Notes: generated by a model not told the origin, from the letters alone. A stretch of DNA of 64,000 nucleotides from Anagrus nilaparvatae (GCA_022575985.1 JAKSXM010000272.1:21944501-22008500); one strand, 5' to 3'; shown: positions 25,066 through 36,840, counted from the first letter of the stretch. Program-made: numbers and translations.

Positions 25066-25625
25066 AAACGCTGCCAAGTTTAATTGGCACTATAGTTCCT
25101 CATTGGCAATAACAAAATGTTATGAATGGTCTATTTTACCTAATAAAGTATAATGATGGCATAAGAAAAACTAAAAATTATATTTTTCTTGATATTGTCA
25201 TTTTAACATCTCATTGAAAAAATGAGGTATTATATAAAAAAATTATTTTTCTACACTAGCACATAATCATTTTTTATAATAGTCATGTCTGCTAAACAGT
25301 TTTGGTGTAGCTGGTATAAAACTTAAAACCATGTATACTAGCAATATTAAATACAGAATAATAATAATGAATGTTACAACCATAGTAATAACGAATTTTC
25401 TGAAACTAGAACTCCCCTGGGAATAAATGAGGTATTACGTCCAAAATGAAAAAAAAATGGAGGATTTATTTATTTTATAGTAGAAAAAATGTAAATATAC
25501 AGACTTTTTTAAAAACCTATTTTTTAGCTTCCTTCTCAAAACGTAAACACGATTTGGCATATAAGCATATGCCAAAAGGTCCAAATTTCACCTATCACAA
25601 TGGTTCCTCTATGAAAAACCAAAAC
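25066..25625 (+). repeat. modular dispersed repeat with GGTTCCTC ends
   Basis: Left end ACGCTGCCAAGTTTAATTGG then AGTTCCTCATTGGC; right part ACCTATTTTTTAGCTTCC, then CACAATGGTTCCTCTATG. Internally it has the ATAAATGAGGTATTACGTCC module mark seen at 33500-33830 and, inverted, at 62330-62370. Confidence 0.65.
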
Positions 25626-25629
25626 AACA

Positions 25630-28120
25630 AAAATGATTTTTTTTGCTAAGGAATTTTTAAATAAATATTTTATGCATCTATTAAAAAAATATAAGTTACA
25701 AAAAAAGAATGTTCACCAGTTGTATAGAAGCTCTGAATAAATATTCAAAAACGTTATATATACCTTTGCTATTATTATTATTATTAAAATTATAAAAAAA
25801 TTGAATAGAAGTTGACTTCTTTTTCTATTATGCATTTTAGTTTATTGTTAAGTTTCATTTTTCAGGTGAATTGTAATATCTTTTTTGTGCTCTTTCTGAC
25901 ATAGACTTTATAACTTTTATATTTGACTATATGCATATAAGAATGAAGATGATACAAATACTGTATGTTGCATGTAGACTATTATTATATATAAATAACA
26001 TTATATGTATACATTTTTGTCCTCTTGTATAAAAATAGACTGTATATGTATATATACACCCGCATCATTGCAGCTTCAAAACTAGACAAAACAGAAAATA
26101 AAAGCTCACAAAAGAAAGTATAAAAATATAGAATAAAGAAAAAATGTTATAGGTGTCTAATATATTTCATGTATATGGAGGTGTCTATCAATATTAGGTA
26201 CTATTTGATTCTTAGTATTGAAAAACAAGAAGAAAAAAATCTCTAAACCAGTTTTAGTTGCTCAAAAGCTGCAAAAGGTTCTCCAAATTGTATTCATTTT
26301 AAATTTTTTAGTATAAATTAAAATTTGACCTAAAGCTCGAGTGCAGTCAAAAATATTCAAGTAATTTAATTTCTAAAGTATTTTTAGTAAACGAAGTTTG
26401 AGTAAAATGTTACTTAAGTTTGCTGTCAGTAGACCATCGACAGTTTCATTCAAACACGTAAGTTTATGCAAGTTCGTAAATAACTCATGCTTCGAGGCAC
26501 TTTACGACAAATTTAATATCTTATTACATTTATAATATAAGCTCTTTACTTTTGAAACTACATTCTAGACGTGATTTCAACAGCCATAGTATTCTCATAC
26601 TAAATTGTAAGGTATAACTAACATTTGCAGAAAATTACGTTCTCCAAAGTATATTTTAATTAGCATATATATTTCAGCTAGAAATCAGTTGCAATTTCTA
26701 AACCATTAAAATTAAAACCTTAACATGGACATTGTGTCATATTTTTTCATATTGATAGCAGTTAAATCAAGTTTTTTAAAACCCTTACTTTTAGTCCAAA
26801 TTCACCAATAATTTACTCTTGCATACATTTTAAAAAATAAGGCAAAATTAAATTTTTTTTGTTTTAAATAAAAAATTAACGTTAATACAAAACGTCAATA
26901 AAAGAAATTTAACAAATTAAAATAGAAGTACGAAATGAATGAAAACTTTGAAATAAATCAAATATATTTTTAATTAAATTGAAATAATTTTTTATATTTC
27001 TTATAGTATAAATCAATATTAAGGTTGCTTAGATTGTATATTCTGGATTTTTTTTAATTTACTTTTTTACACCATTTTTCTTTATCAAATGTCAAGATTT
27101 CTTTTCTTTTATATGTAATTAAAGATATAATTACAGTGACCTATTTAAAAAGAAAAAAAAAAAATTTTTTTTATTCATTAATATTTAATATAAGTTAAAA
27201 TTTTTATATGCCCTAATAATTAAACACTAATTTTATTACTTAAAAAAATATATACTTTACTTAATATTTGAATAATAGCATTCATTGGATATTTAATTAA
27301 AAATGTAATAACAAAAGGGTACATGAATTTTTATCGATACAGAAAATAAAATCTATTGTTTTATGGCAAAATATTAATGAATTCATGAATACTGATTTAC
27401 TTTTTAAATTAAAAAAGAGATAAGAAACTGTAGGGTTCGTTATGGATGTCAAAAATTTATTTCAGCAGATGAAACTTTTATTTATTGAATATAATGTCCA
27501 ATTTTTACTGTCAGTTATTCTATTTTTAGCAGTAAAAATAAAAATACTGCTTTAAAAATATTCTCTTCTTTTCGGGGTTGGTATAATTTCAAAAAAAATT
27601 CTTTGATTTATTTCATTTTTCATTATAGTTGTAATGTATTAATTATTATGGAACAAATATACCCCGGTAAAAAAAAATAATTATAAAAACTTAACAGGAT
27701 TTCTGGAGGCCACTTTATTGTCAAAAGATAAAATGTCCGTAAAAATCTGACTCGGTTGTCGGATTATGTGGAAAATTTTAATGTAGTCCCTTTTTTAAAT
27801 AAATTTTAAAAATTATTTATAAATTTTATTGTTTTTTATTTTATTTTTTTTTTGTAAAGCGTTTCGTAAAAATCTAAAATTCTGAAAAAGGGGACTAAGT
27901 CAAATGTTCCGAGTAATCCTAAAATCAAGTATGAAAAAAAAATTATTTCAAATTCTGCAAACTTTATTTTTATAACTTTATTCAGTTGGAAAATTAACCA
28001 ATTTATTGGTTAAGCTTAAAAAAATTGTATTTATTTGTTTGTTTTTTTAGCAAGCAAAAACTTACTTTCTATGTCAATCTATCGCTTTTCTTTTATACAA
28101 TTAATTTTTTTTAATTCTTA
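25630..28120. other. spacer, no gene seen
   Basis: AT-rich sequence without recognised coding exons or transposon proteins. It includes an ATT simple repeat near 25770. Confidence 0.5.
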
Positions 28121-28154
28121 ATTATCGTTATAGAAGGTTTATGGGTTTTAGGTA

Positions 28155-29085
28155 ATGGAGGTATTTACAAAACCAAATTCCCCGGTCATCGAGATGGAAG
28201 CCGATACTATTCGCAGTCAAGACGAAACATTATCGGCAGTTAAGAGTATTGAAGTAATTTTACTCGAAGATGACCAGCGCGTTAATGAAATTAACATGGG
28301 TGAAGAAGAAGACGATGAAAGTTCTGTGCACTTGGGAGATCCCCGTTTTTTTCGGGATGATGAATGTGTTTCGGCATCGGCTGAAAAAAAAGAAGATCCT
28401 CAAGAAAGAATCAAACAACATTAGGAAGACAATATCCACAGCGATGACATGTTTTCACTTCCCGAATCGGAAAGTTCTTCGTCTGAGGATGAAGAAATAG
28501 ACATAGAACAAGAAGGGGATGATAAAAATCTACCGTTTCAAAATCTAGAAGCTCCTCCCGAAGTTCAAAGGGAAGAAAGTGCTTCCACGACTGAACCAGA
28601 AACGATAGACCTATTGGGTGAAGATAGTGAGTGGGCAACGCCTAATAATGACATAGGTAGAATTGTTATTACAAGTTATGCAAAGAAGTAATACAAGAAG
28701 TTTTGAGAATAAAAGTTTCTAGTACTTATGAACCCTTAACTGAACCTGACACTCCACCACCGGTAGCAATACAATGGAATATAACAATAACACCAGTAGA
28801 ACAATACGTACCATCTCCATGGCCAATATCTTATGTGCCAGCACTTGTAGAAAGATATCAAATGGTACACATTGAAAATTACTAACCACAAATAATATAT
28901 CAGCCTGAATGGGTAACAGCCCGATCAACAATGCAAATAGTATCGCAAGTTTCACAGGCTCAGCCAATATTAACTCCACAGCTTCCACATAGCAAGCAGA
29001 AAACCAACTAAATATAGAAGCAATAGCTACTGCTACTTTTCCTTCTTCAGATATATTAATTTTAAATCAACAGCAAGAAAAAAAA
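28155..29085 (+). pseudogene. broken gene for an acidic, then Pro/Gln-rich protein of unknown family
   Basis: A more GC-rich reading starts at ATG 28155 and is clearly code-like, but is broken. The first 89 codons are acidic and end at TAG 28422-28424. The same frame then reopens and gives an acidic serine-rich stretch (motif ESESSSSEDEE) up to a stop at 28689. A frame change near 28675 continues with EPDTPPPVAIQW and VPSPWPISYVPALVERYQ, broken by a stop at about 28882, then QPEWVTARSTMQIVSQ. A last shift near 29000 leads to a possible GTAAG donor near 29085. The composition resembles a regulatory or scaffold protein tail. I do not recognise the family; it may be a decayed host gene, a retrocopy or part of a transposon. 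Confidence 0.5.
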
Positions 29086-29219
29086 GTAAGAATTCTTTTG
29101 ATGAAAAAAATGAATCAGACGATAATAAAAAAAAAATAATATTTAAAATTATTTTTCTCTATGTTCCCTTTTTGTAGTACTTATTGATGACAATATTTAA
29201 ACTTTAATGAATAATTTTC

Positions 29220-29425
29220 AGAAATAATCCATAAGGAAAAAAGGTGCTTAACTAAGAAATGTAACACAATATTCGAGTTAAGAGGTGAATATTTTAAACT
29301 AAACATAAATAGAAGTTCATATGATGGTATTAAAATTGTTGTAGAGTGCCAAATCTGTAAAACTAATCCAAAGGCTAAAAATTTTGAATATAACGCATCA
29401 TTATTAAGTTTGGGACACACATAGC
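29220..29425 (+). pseudogene. coding-like relic with a possible Cys pair
   Basis: After a TTTTCAG acceptor-like site, a plus frame reads KRCLTKKCNTIFELRGEYF and later VECQICKTNPKAKNFEY before a stop near 29423. It could be a downstream exon of the broken gene at 28155-29085, because the gap (about 135 bp) is intron-sized. Function is unknown. Confidence 0.3.
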
Positions 29426-29809
29426 AGTATGATTAATTTATTACTTACATTTACCTGCTTAAATATAAGAAATGCAAACAATATTTTTGCTGCAATAATA
29501 GGTTAATAAATTAATAGAGAAATTAATAGAGTTGATTTGTATTTTCAAAATATGGTTTTTTAAAGGAATATTTTCTAGAAATACAGAATTATAATAGGTA
29601 CGCTTATTATTGGCAGGATCTATATTTGTGCAAACAGTAAATATTAAAATATTGAAGTAATTCATAAACAAAACATAAGATTTAAAAAAGAAAATGTAAA
29701 AAATATTATATGTATCTTGTAACAATTATGTAAATGATTATAAGCAAGAATAAACTACTATACTACTACTACTATTAAAATATTGTTTGTGTTAGAGATA
29801 AAAAACGAA

Positions 29810-30195
29810 TTAAAAAAATTTGGCTTATCTTGCAACCAGGATTTAAGCCTAAAAAATCTTTAATTATTTTTGCTCAACCTTTCCAGATTCTTTTTCAAAA
29901 CTTTTTTGATTTAATCTAACATTGCTAATTCTTTTTTTAATCTTTTCTTTCTTTTAAACATGAATCTGAGATAATCCAAGTTAAGTAATGTATCTTTCAA
30001 AAACTCTTGAACTAGTATTTTTTAGTAAAATCATTTATTTTTCTTTTAATTTAAGTTTTTTTGAATCCGCTGAAAGTTAATTCTTACTTGACTTTTTTCA
30101 ACACCATTTAACACTTTACTTAAAATTTCCAGCTTAACAACATAGAATCTTTTACATTCTTGTGGAGTAATTTTTCTATCAGCAGATTGATAATT
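29810..30195 (-). pseudogene. coding-like relic, minus strand, unknown family
   Basis: A minus-strand reading has SADRKITPQECKRFYVVKLE and, after two stops, LNLDYLRFMFKRKKRLKKEL. Lys/Leu-rich helical composition is seen. It may be a retroelement fragment; I cannot name it. Confidence 0.25.
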
Positions 30196-30379
30196 TATTG
30201 TTAATTAATTAACAATTTCTAAATTGGTTTTTTATACTATAATATAGGTTATTCCTATTATATCCACAATATTAAGCTTTATTAAAAAAAAAATGAAATA
30301 ATAAATGAAATTCATCAGAATAATGAAAATCATGTGTAATACCAAATTTTTTGTAAATAAATGGAAGTACATTAACAAG

Positions 30380-30660
30380 CGGGACGCAGCTTCAGAAAAA
30401 AGTTTAATGATCATATTCCAAAAACACAAAATATAAATTCTACACAACAATTAGAAAAAGTAAACACCAAATACGGATTACATTTAATTAATAATAACCA
30501 TGACTACACAGACGACAAAATTAACAATATACATAAAAATTTAAAACCGATATACTTTTGCAATAAAGGTAAAATTTTGGATACACTAGAGGAATTTGAA
30601 ATTTATAAAAATACATAAATAAATGCAAACAAATTAATTAATGATAAGTTACTAAATAAA
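30380..30660 (+). mobile_element. Penelope-like element relic, end of the GIY-YIG endonuclease region
   Basis: One plus frame reads YGLHLINNNHDYTDDKINNI and then NKGKILDTLEEFEIYKNT, followed by a stop and NANKLINDKL. The block with an HxYT-type turn, a KG..LD.LEE.EIYK core and a terminal LN is characteristic of the C-terminal endonuclease part of Penelope-like retroelements. Nothing of the reverse transcriptase is seen upstream, so the copy is truncated. Its 3' tail appears to continue after the nested insertion, at 34.1-34.5 kb. Confidence 0.55.
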
Positions 30661-30840
30661 AAAAACGTATTATTTGATAAAATAATAAAATACCCTGCCA
30701 ACTAGCTGGTACTAAGGTTCCTCAAACAATGAGCTTAATACTTTAATATGCCACAGGTATCACCGATTACAAGTATGCAATCACACATACATTTCTATTA
30801 ACATTTAAAAGTTTTTTTTATTGATTAAAAATTTTGGAAC

Positions 30841-33423
30841 AAAGACTACTGCGGAATAAGGTATGGTTTCCGGCCCCAGCATATTTTTCGCATTTTTTTG
30901 GCTCAATTTGATGATATATGATAAAAAATAAGATTCCGAGGGTCGGCACCCCCCCACCCCCCCTGCGTTACCCCTGGGGGGTTGAAACGTGTTTTTCACT
31001 AAAAATTAATATCTCCGGGCCGAATCATCCGATTGGGACGTGGTTGGTATCAAAATTTTTGTTTTGAAAAAATACACCAAAAAAAAATTTTTTTTTTTAT
31101 TTTTGAACTCATTTTAAGGTTCAAAACTTCGAAAAACCTCATTTTTGGCTTTTTTGACGGTCTAAAAATTGAGATATCTCAGGATAGAGGAAAAACTCCT
31201 TTTTTTCGCGCTCAGGGGAACTTTGTCTAAGACTACTTTTCAAAATTCCGTCGGAAAAATGGCAACTTTTACGGTGCGTCACTCGCAATTGACGATTATG
31301 TAAAAAAATCGTGTATTATTTTTTGCTTGTTTTATCATACCATCTAATATTTTATTTTAAATCTAAAATTAGCTTTTTTATGGTCTTTTTTATGTTTTTC
31401 TCATAATTTTTTCATAAAAAAACGATATTTCACCTATACTCTACCAAAGGACTTCATTTATTTCATGAAATCTCTTTTAATTTTGGCAAATAATATCTAT
31501 TTTCATTATTAATAATAATTAAAATACTAACACTTTTATTATAAATAATTGTTTTAAAGAAAGTTATTTATTCTTAAAATATGTATTAAATTAGTTCATA
31601 AAAAACGATAATTTTATTTAATTAACAAATTGAAATATATAATTATTTGAACATAAAACCTCATTTTTAACTATTATATGGAAAATCCGCAGAAAGATTG
31701 CGCTTAGGATGATCAACTTTTTAAAGAACAAAATTAAACGCACACCTTCCTGTTACATTTCTTTGGGTTCCTTAGACCATAGAAAGTGACGAAGAAGTGA
31801 GAAACAGTAAATATTTACCTTGCCCTATATTTTTTTTCTTTAGTTGGAAGACTCAAAATCACGTTTTTTCGATGTTTAAAAAAAACCGATTTCTGAATTA
31901 TATTTTTATAAATTAAAATTATTCTAAATGATGGATTTAAGTTTTTTCACTTATTTTGCATTCACAATTTACTAAAAAGAGTATACTCCCTTTTCATTAT
32001 ATACATGACCAAAAATCACAAATTTTCAGTTTTCAACTTCTTGAAGCAGCTCAAAAGGTAAATATTGGGGTTTTTTAAAATTCATACTCTTGGGATTTTC
32101 CTAGCAGATTCAAATGATTTTATCAAGGTTTCATCGAATTCCTGAGGAAAAAAAATATAAGTAAAAATTGCAAATATTATTCAGAAAATTTTTTCTTAAA
32201 AAATGCGAAACTTTAAACATTGGCTCCCTGAAAATTGGGGCCCTAAAAACTAAAAAAATGAATTTTTCTCCAATAAAGCGTCGTTAAATGTTAAAATGAA
32301 TAGTGAATTTAGATTGTACAGGAAAAATTAAAACGAAGTATGTTTTTAGTCCAGTTTTTAACATCATTTTAATCTGTTAGAAAAATCCCCAGTTGATGAA
32401 TTATTAAAAAACCCAATATCTAACATTTAAACTGCTCCAAGACGTTGAAAATTGAAAATTTGTATTCTTTGGTCTTAAATATACTCTTTTTAGTAAATTG
32501 TCAATGTAAGAAAAGTGAAAAAACATAAATCCATCATTTAAAAAATAATTTTTAATTTATAACAAAAAAATTCCAAAATTGGTTTTTTTAAATACATATT
32601 GAAAAAACGTGATTCTGAGGCTGTCAACTCAAAAAAAACTATGCAGCGAACAAAAATTTTTCTATACCTAGCTTATTTATCACTTTATATGGTCTAAGAT
32701 ACACAAAGAAAGGTATCAGTAAGGTGTGCCTTCAATTTTTTTTTTTTTCAAAAAGATGATCATCCTATTGATTATTGCGAAAATTAAAAGAGATTTCATG
32801 AAATAAATGAAGTCCTTTGGTAGAGTATAGGTGAAATATCGTTTTTTTATGAAAAAATTATGAGAAAAACATAAAAAAGACCATAAAAAAGCTAATTTTA
32901 GATTTAAAATAAAATATTAGATGGTATGATAAAACAAGCAAAAAATAAAACACGATTTTTTTACATAATCGTCAATTGCGAGTGACGCACCGTAAAAGTT
33001 GCCATTTTTTCGACGGAATTTTGAAAAGTAGTCTTAGACAAAGTTCCCCTGAGCGCGAAAAAAAGGAGTTTTTCCTCTATCCTGAGATATCTCAATTTTT
33101 AGACCGTCAAAAAAGCCAAAAATGAGGTTTTTCGAAGTTTTGAACCTTAAAATGAGTTCAAAAATAAAAAAAAAAATTTTTTTTTGGTGTATTTTTTCAA
33201 AACAAAAATTTTGATACCAACCACGTCCCAATCGGATGATTCGGCCCGGAGATATTAATTTTTAGTGAAAAACACGTTTCAACCCCCCAGGGGTAACGCA
33301 GGGGGGGTGGGGGGGTGCCGACCCTCGGAATCTTATTTTTTATCATATATCATCAAATTGAGCCAAAAAAATGCGAAAAATATGCTGGGGCCGGAAACCA
33401 TACCTTATTCCGCAGTAGTCTTT
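30841..33423. mobile_element. 2.58 kb palindromic foldback element
   Basis: The ends read AAAGACTACTGCGG and CCGCAGTAGTCTTT. The symmetry axis is at 32132, and the outer arms (about 30841-31485 and 32779-33423) are nearly identical inverse copies without net length change: two identical 65-codon frames lie at mirror positions (31033-31230 and 33034-33231). The inner part is still palindromic in order (for example CACGTTTTTTCGATG near 31873 and ATTGAAAAAACGTGATT near 32608) but much more diverged. No transposase is encoded. The 65-codon frames are repeat by-products. No clear target duplication was found. Confidence 0.75.
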
Positions 33424-33941
33424 TCAAAAAATTAATTATCAGATTCGAGATATCGAGTAAAAACCATATTTTCAAATATAAGTACTTTCATGGAACTGAA
33501 TGAAGTATTACATCCAGAAACCAAAAAAAATATTGCAGTTTTTAAAATTTTTTTGTTTTTTTAATTATGAGAAAAAAATTTTGAAAATATTCAGTATCAG
33601 ATCCAAAAAATTACTATATACTAACTTTCTAAAACTAGTACTCTCATAGAAATAAATTAGGTACTACGTCCAAAGAGAAAAAAAATTTAGTGTTTTTTGT
33701 ATTTTTTTGTGACGAAAATTTTGGGAAAAAAATTTTCAAAAAATTAAGTATCAGATCCGAGATATCGAGTAAAAACTACACTTTCAAATATAAGTACTTT
33801 CGTGGAAATAAATGAGGTATTACATTGAAATTAAAAAAAAAAAAAGTACCTCGAGCTTTTTTGGTGAAAAAATTTTTGAAACAAAAATTTGGTCTTAATT
33901 CCATAATGTTTGTGAAATATCACCGATTACATACATACGTA

Positions 33942-33943
<2 letters not shown>

Positions 33944-33973
<30 letters not shown>
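33944..33973 (+). repeat. (AC)n microsatellite
   Basis: About 14 AC units follow ACATACATACGTACGT, inside the modular repeat copy. A shorter degenerate AC-rich tract occupies the same place in the copy at 41690-41725. Confidence 0.85.
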
Positions 33974-33977
<4 letters not shown>

Positions 33978-34095
33978 GACTTTTTTTAAAAACCGGTTTT
34001 TTAGCTTCCTGGGGTCCCAAAACGTGCTTATACGCCAAAAAATAGAAAATCAAATTTTGACCTAACACAATGGTTCCTCTTTGAGGAACCAAAAA

Positions 34096-34540
34096 CATAT
34101 TATATAAAAAATAAGAAAAAGCAAAAATAAAAAATAAAAAATAAAAAGAATTGGAAATAGAATAAACGAATTAAAAAACATATTTTATATATTAACTTCC
34201 TCCTATGGAGCACTTGTACATTAGAAAAAACAGATGTGATTTCAAACACTTATAAAAAATTTTTTAAAATTCTTTATTACATTATAAAACTAGAAATAAT
34301 TTAAAAATCTTCATATGTATACAAAATAAATATTCAAAAAAATTTTTCATTTAGTCATAAAATAATTGTGAGTCTATACAGACATAATCTAAAGTTACAA
34401 TATCATATTCAAATGTATTAAATAAATTTAGTTTAATTATAATACAGACCTGATGATGGGAATTTATTCCTGAAACTAGTTGTCTATTATTATACAAAAA
34501 CAAGTTGTAAAAAGAAGGATCAATAAATAAATAAAAATAA
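34096..34540 (+). mobile_element. Penelope-like 3' tail, continuation after nested insertion
   Basis: After the inserted repeat the sequence is AT-rich with no code, then reaches CCTGATGATGGGAATTTA and CCTGAAACTAGTTGTC, followed by AATAAATAAATAA. A CTGATGATGG...GAAAC tail is characteristic of Penelope-like terminal repeats. With the endonuclease relic at 30380-30660, this reconstructs one truncated element interrupted by the 3.4 kb nested block. Confidence 0.5.
34437..34494 (+). ncRNA. hammerhead ribozyme-like motif in the Penelope tail
   Basis: The core CTGATGA is at 34450-34456, stem II is formed by GGGAA (34458-34462) and TTCCT (34467-34471), and GAAAC is at 34472-34476. A two-base stem III (AC with GT, loop TAGTT) leads to the expected cleavage base C34484. 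The short stem III is the form known in Penelope-like elements. Stem I is weak: TATAATA upstream can pair with TATTATA downstream but leaves an internal loop of five and three bases. The core is conserved; activity is uncertain. Confidence 0.5.
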
Positions 34541-34544
34541 ATAT

Positions 34545-35040
34545 GTTTTGATTTAATTAATTAAAAATATCATTAAAATCAAATGTTTACATAATTAATC
34601 TAATTTCAAAATATATTTAAAAAAAATATAAACATAAGTTTGTCTCTTCTAGTTCTAATCTTCTTTTTCTTATTTTAACGAGGTTGAAGTCTTACTATAC
34701 GAAACAATGCTTAAAATAGATTTTTTCATTTGACTAGCGTAGTAAGATTGACTATAATCACATGTGTTTTATGATTAACCACACATTTTTGATATAATAA
34801 ATTTTTTTTTATCAGACAAAACCTGAAGTACTGTTACAAGATTTTGATCGTGAAAAATCAGAAAGCAGAATAAAACAACCTAAAAAAAGAATAAAATCTT
34901 AAGCAAAATTCAACCAAGGTCAATATAACAAGAACATTATTTAGCTTAAGTAGTAGCATCTCTTCCTCAGTCTTTAACTGAACATCTGAAATGGAAAAAA
35001 CTATTTGATGGTTTGTGCTTTACATTCAAATTTAATTTAA
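34545..35040. other. spacer, possible further transposon debris
   Basis: No clean coding exon. A plus reading LPQSLTEHLKWKKLFDGLC at about 34955-35010 may belong to the hAT relic downstream. Confidence 0.3.
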
Positions 35041-35045
35041 TGATT

Positions 35046-35500
35046 CGTTTTTACTTATCTTAGAATTTATGAAAATTTTAGATATGGAATTAAAGGATCA
35101 GTAGAAATCTCTAAGTCACTTTGATAAAAGAACTATAGGGCGAAAAATTGCAATTAGTCATGATGAAGATATGGCAGCAATAAAAAAAGAAATTAGCGAA
35201 GCAGATTTTCTACGTACTACGACTGATGTATGGTCTACACGTATACGACGTCTTATTGGAGTCACTGTACACTTTATAATTTTTTTTTATCACTTATTTT
35301 TTGATATTTTTTTCTATAAATACTAATTTTATTTTTCTTTTAAATTTTTAGCTTGATGAAAAATTTGAGAGGAAGTCCCATGCATGCAGACATTTCCCTG
35401 GTAGACATTATTTTCAGATGATCACTAATGTTGTTCATGAAATTTATTCAGACTTCGACCTGACACCACCCAAGTTAGTAGCCATACAAGAATAAAGTTC
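35046..35500 (+). pseudogene. hAT transposase relic
   Basis: A plus frame reads KKEISEADFLRTTTDVWSTR then RRLIGVTVHF; after about 100 bp of non-coding AT sequence it resumes at LDEKFERKSHACRHFPGRHY and continues through VVHEIYSDFDLT. The order TTD-W-S-R...GVT.HF...LDE.....K is the typical start of the hAT catalytic domain, in BED-finger transposases. An in-frame stop lies upstream (near 35101), and the catalytic C-terminal part and dimerisation domain are missing. The gap between the two parts could be a former intron. Confidence 0.65.
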
Positions 35501-35639
35501 AACATTTTCAAAATTGTACAAATATCACGTTATTTTTGGTATGTGATAATTCGATAAATGATAAACGATAATTATCTTATCGATAAAAATTTATCGTTTA
35601 TTGAGAAATTTTTTGATAAAAAAAGTATCGTAGTCATTA

Positions 35640-36060
35640 TGGTCCTAAAATGGCAATGAAAAATAAAAAAAAATGGATATCTTTTACTTATCGGATACTA
35701 AAACTATCGCGATGTGCCCAACCCTACCCAGACATCGTCGCCTAGGTATACCCTCCGATTTCGTGAGTTGGCACAAGATAGAAGATAGAATGGTTTATGT
35801 AGGAGCTCAAAAAAACGAATGTTGGAATTATGGGGATAAACACAAAATGTCCACAGCAAAACCAGATCATATTTACAAATAAATTTTGTAAAAGCAAGGG
35901 TTGCGGACTTAAGGACGTTACCAAGCGCACATGTCCACGTTGCGCAGAAGATTACAGAAGGGCCCTTCATAATATCAAAGGGACGTAACATTGCAAGGAA
36001 CGTAAGGTTATCTTATCAAGAAAAGGAAGAAGAGCGAAGGCACCAAAATTAAAAAGATTT
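35640..36060 (+). pseudogene. coding-like relic of unknown origin
   Basis: A less AT-rich stretch with overlapping fragments. One frame (ATG 35673) gives 69 codons; a second gives NKFCKSKGCGLKDVTKRTCP followed by RCAEDYRRALHNIKG before a stop at about 35988, with a CX4CX9CX2C spacing; a third gives ITEGPFIISKGRNIARNVRL. Frames are broken. It could be the tail of a transposase gene related to the neighbouring hAT relic, but I do not recognise it. Confidence 0.35.
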
Positions 36061-36064
36061 TTTT

Positions 36065-36840
36065 AATATAAGACAATATTCTAAGCAAAAGAGTTCCTAG
36101 TGAAATAATTTTTTTTATTTTTAAAAGGAGTAAAAATCTACTCAAAAGGAAATATCAGCGAGTCATAAGTTTTTTTTTTAAACTTTAACCAATAAAATTT
36201 TTGTTTAGTTATAATTTTTTTTAGTCGTAATTAGACTTTAAACAAGATGAGTAAAAAATCTACTCAATAATTATAAGAATCTTTTGTAGTTTGGAACATC
36301 GCATGTATTTATTAATATAATAATAAATAATTAAAAATTTACGTTTTCTCTTTTGAACAATCCAAAGTTAATTTAGCCTTATTTTTCCTACTTCTTAGAC
36401 ATTTTTTTTGTAGCTAACTTATCTATTGTTAATGAAAAACAATTATATATTCGTGTTTTGTGACCCAAAAAATATAAGTAACTGATAAAAATCTTAAAAG
36501 CAACGAAAAATATAACCTTGAAATTTCTATTCTTGTATGTTATGCGTATAATGGACAATTTAATTAACCGATATCCAATGGAAAATCGCACTGATCTATA
36601 TAGGGGATAAAAAGTGTCTACAAAACATGGATCAATAATAGGTCTATTTAAAAAACGTTGAAAATCATTAGAACTGAGGTTTCTAAAAAAATAGGAAAAT
36701 ATTTACAGCTGTACACTTAGTTAGTACGGCCAAAAATAAAAATTTTGATGTCGAAAATTTTAAAACAAAAATTTTCACAAAAGGTATCGGTATTTCAATT
36801 CAAAAAATTAGGGATAAAATACAAAAATAAAAAAATTAAT
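36065..36840. other. spacer with remnants of the modular repeat
   Basis: No gene. At about 36770-36830 the sequence AAAGGTATCGGTATTTC and AAAATTAGGGATAAAATAC resembles modules in the repeat copy at 45430-45960. Confidence 0.35.

Larger units (their letters stand above)
30695..34095 (+). repeat. modular dispersed repeat (GGTTCCTC ends), split by a large palindrome
   Basis: Left part 30695-30840 starts CCTGCCAACTAGCTGGTAC then GGTTCCTCAAAC. The right part 33424-34095 has three modules marked by GATATCGAGTAAAAAC and AAATGAGGTATTAC, an (AC)n tract, ACCGGTTTTTTAGCTTCC and the terminal CAATGGTTCCTC followed by TGAGGAACC. The foldback element at 30841-33423 separates them. Confidence 0.6.

Noticed and set aside
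31033..33231. Two identical 65-codon frames on opposite strands
   Set aside because: They are mirror positions of the palindrome arms and have no protein features.
35704..35991. 95-codon minus-strand frame
   Set aside because: It overlaps the plus-strand relic, which has more code-like features; neither is convincing as an intact gene.
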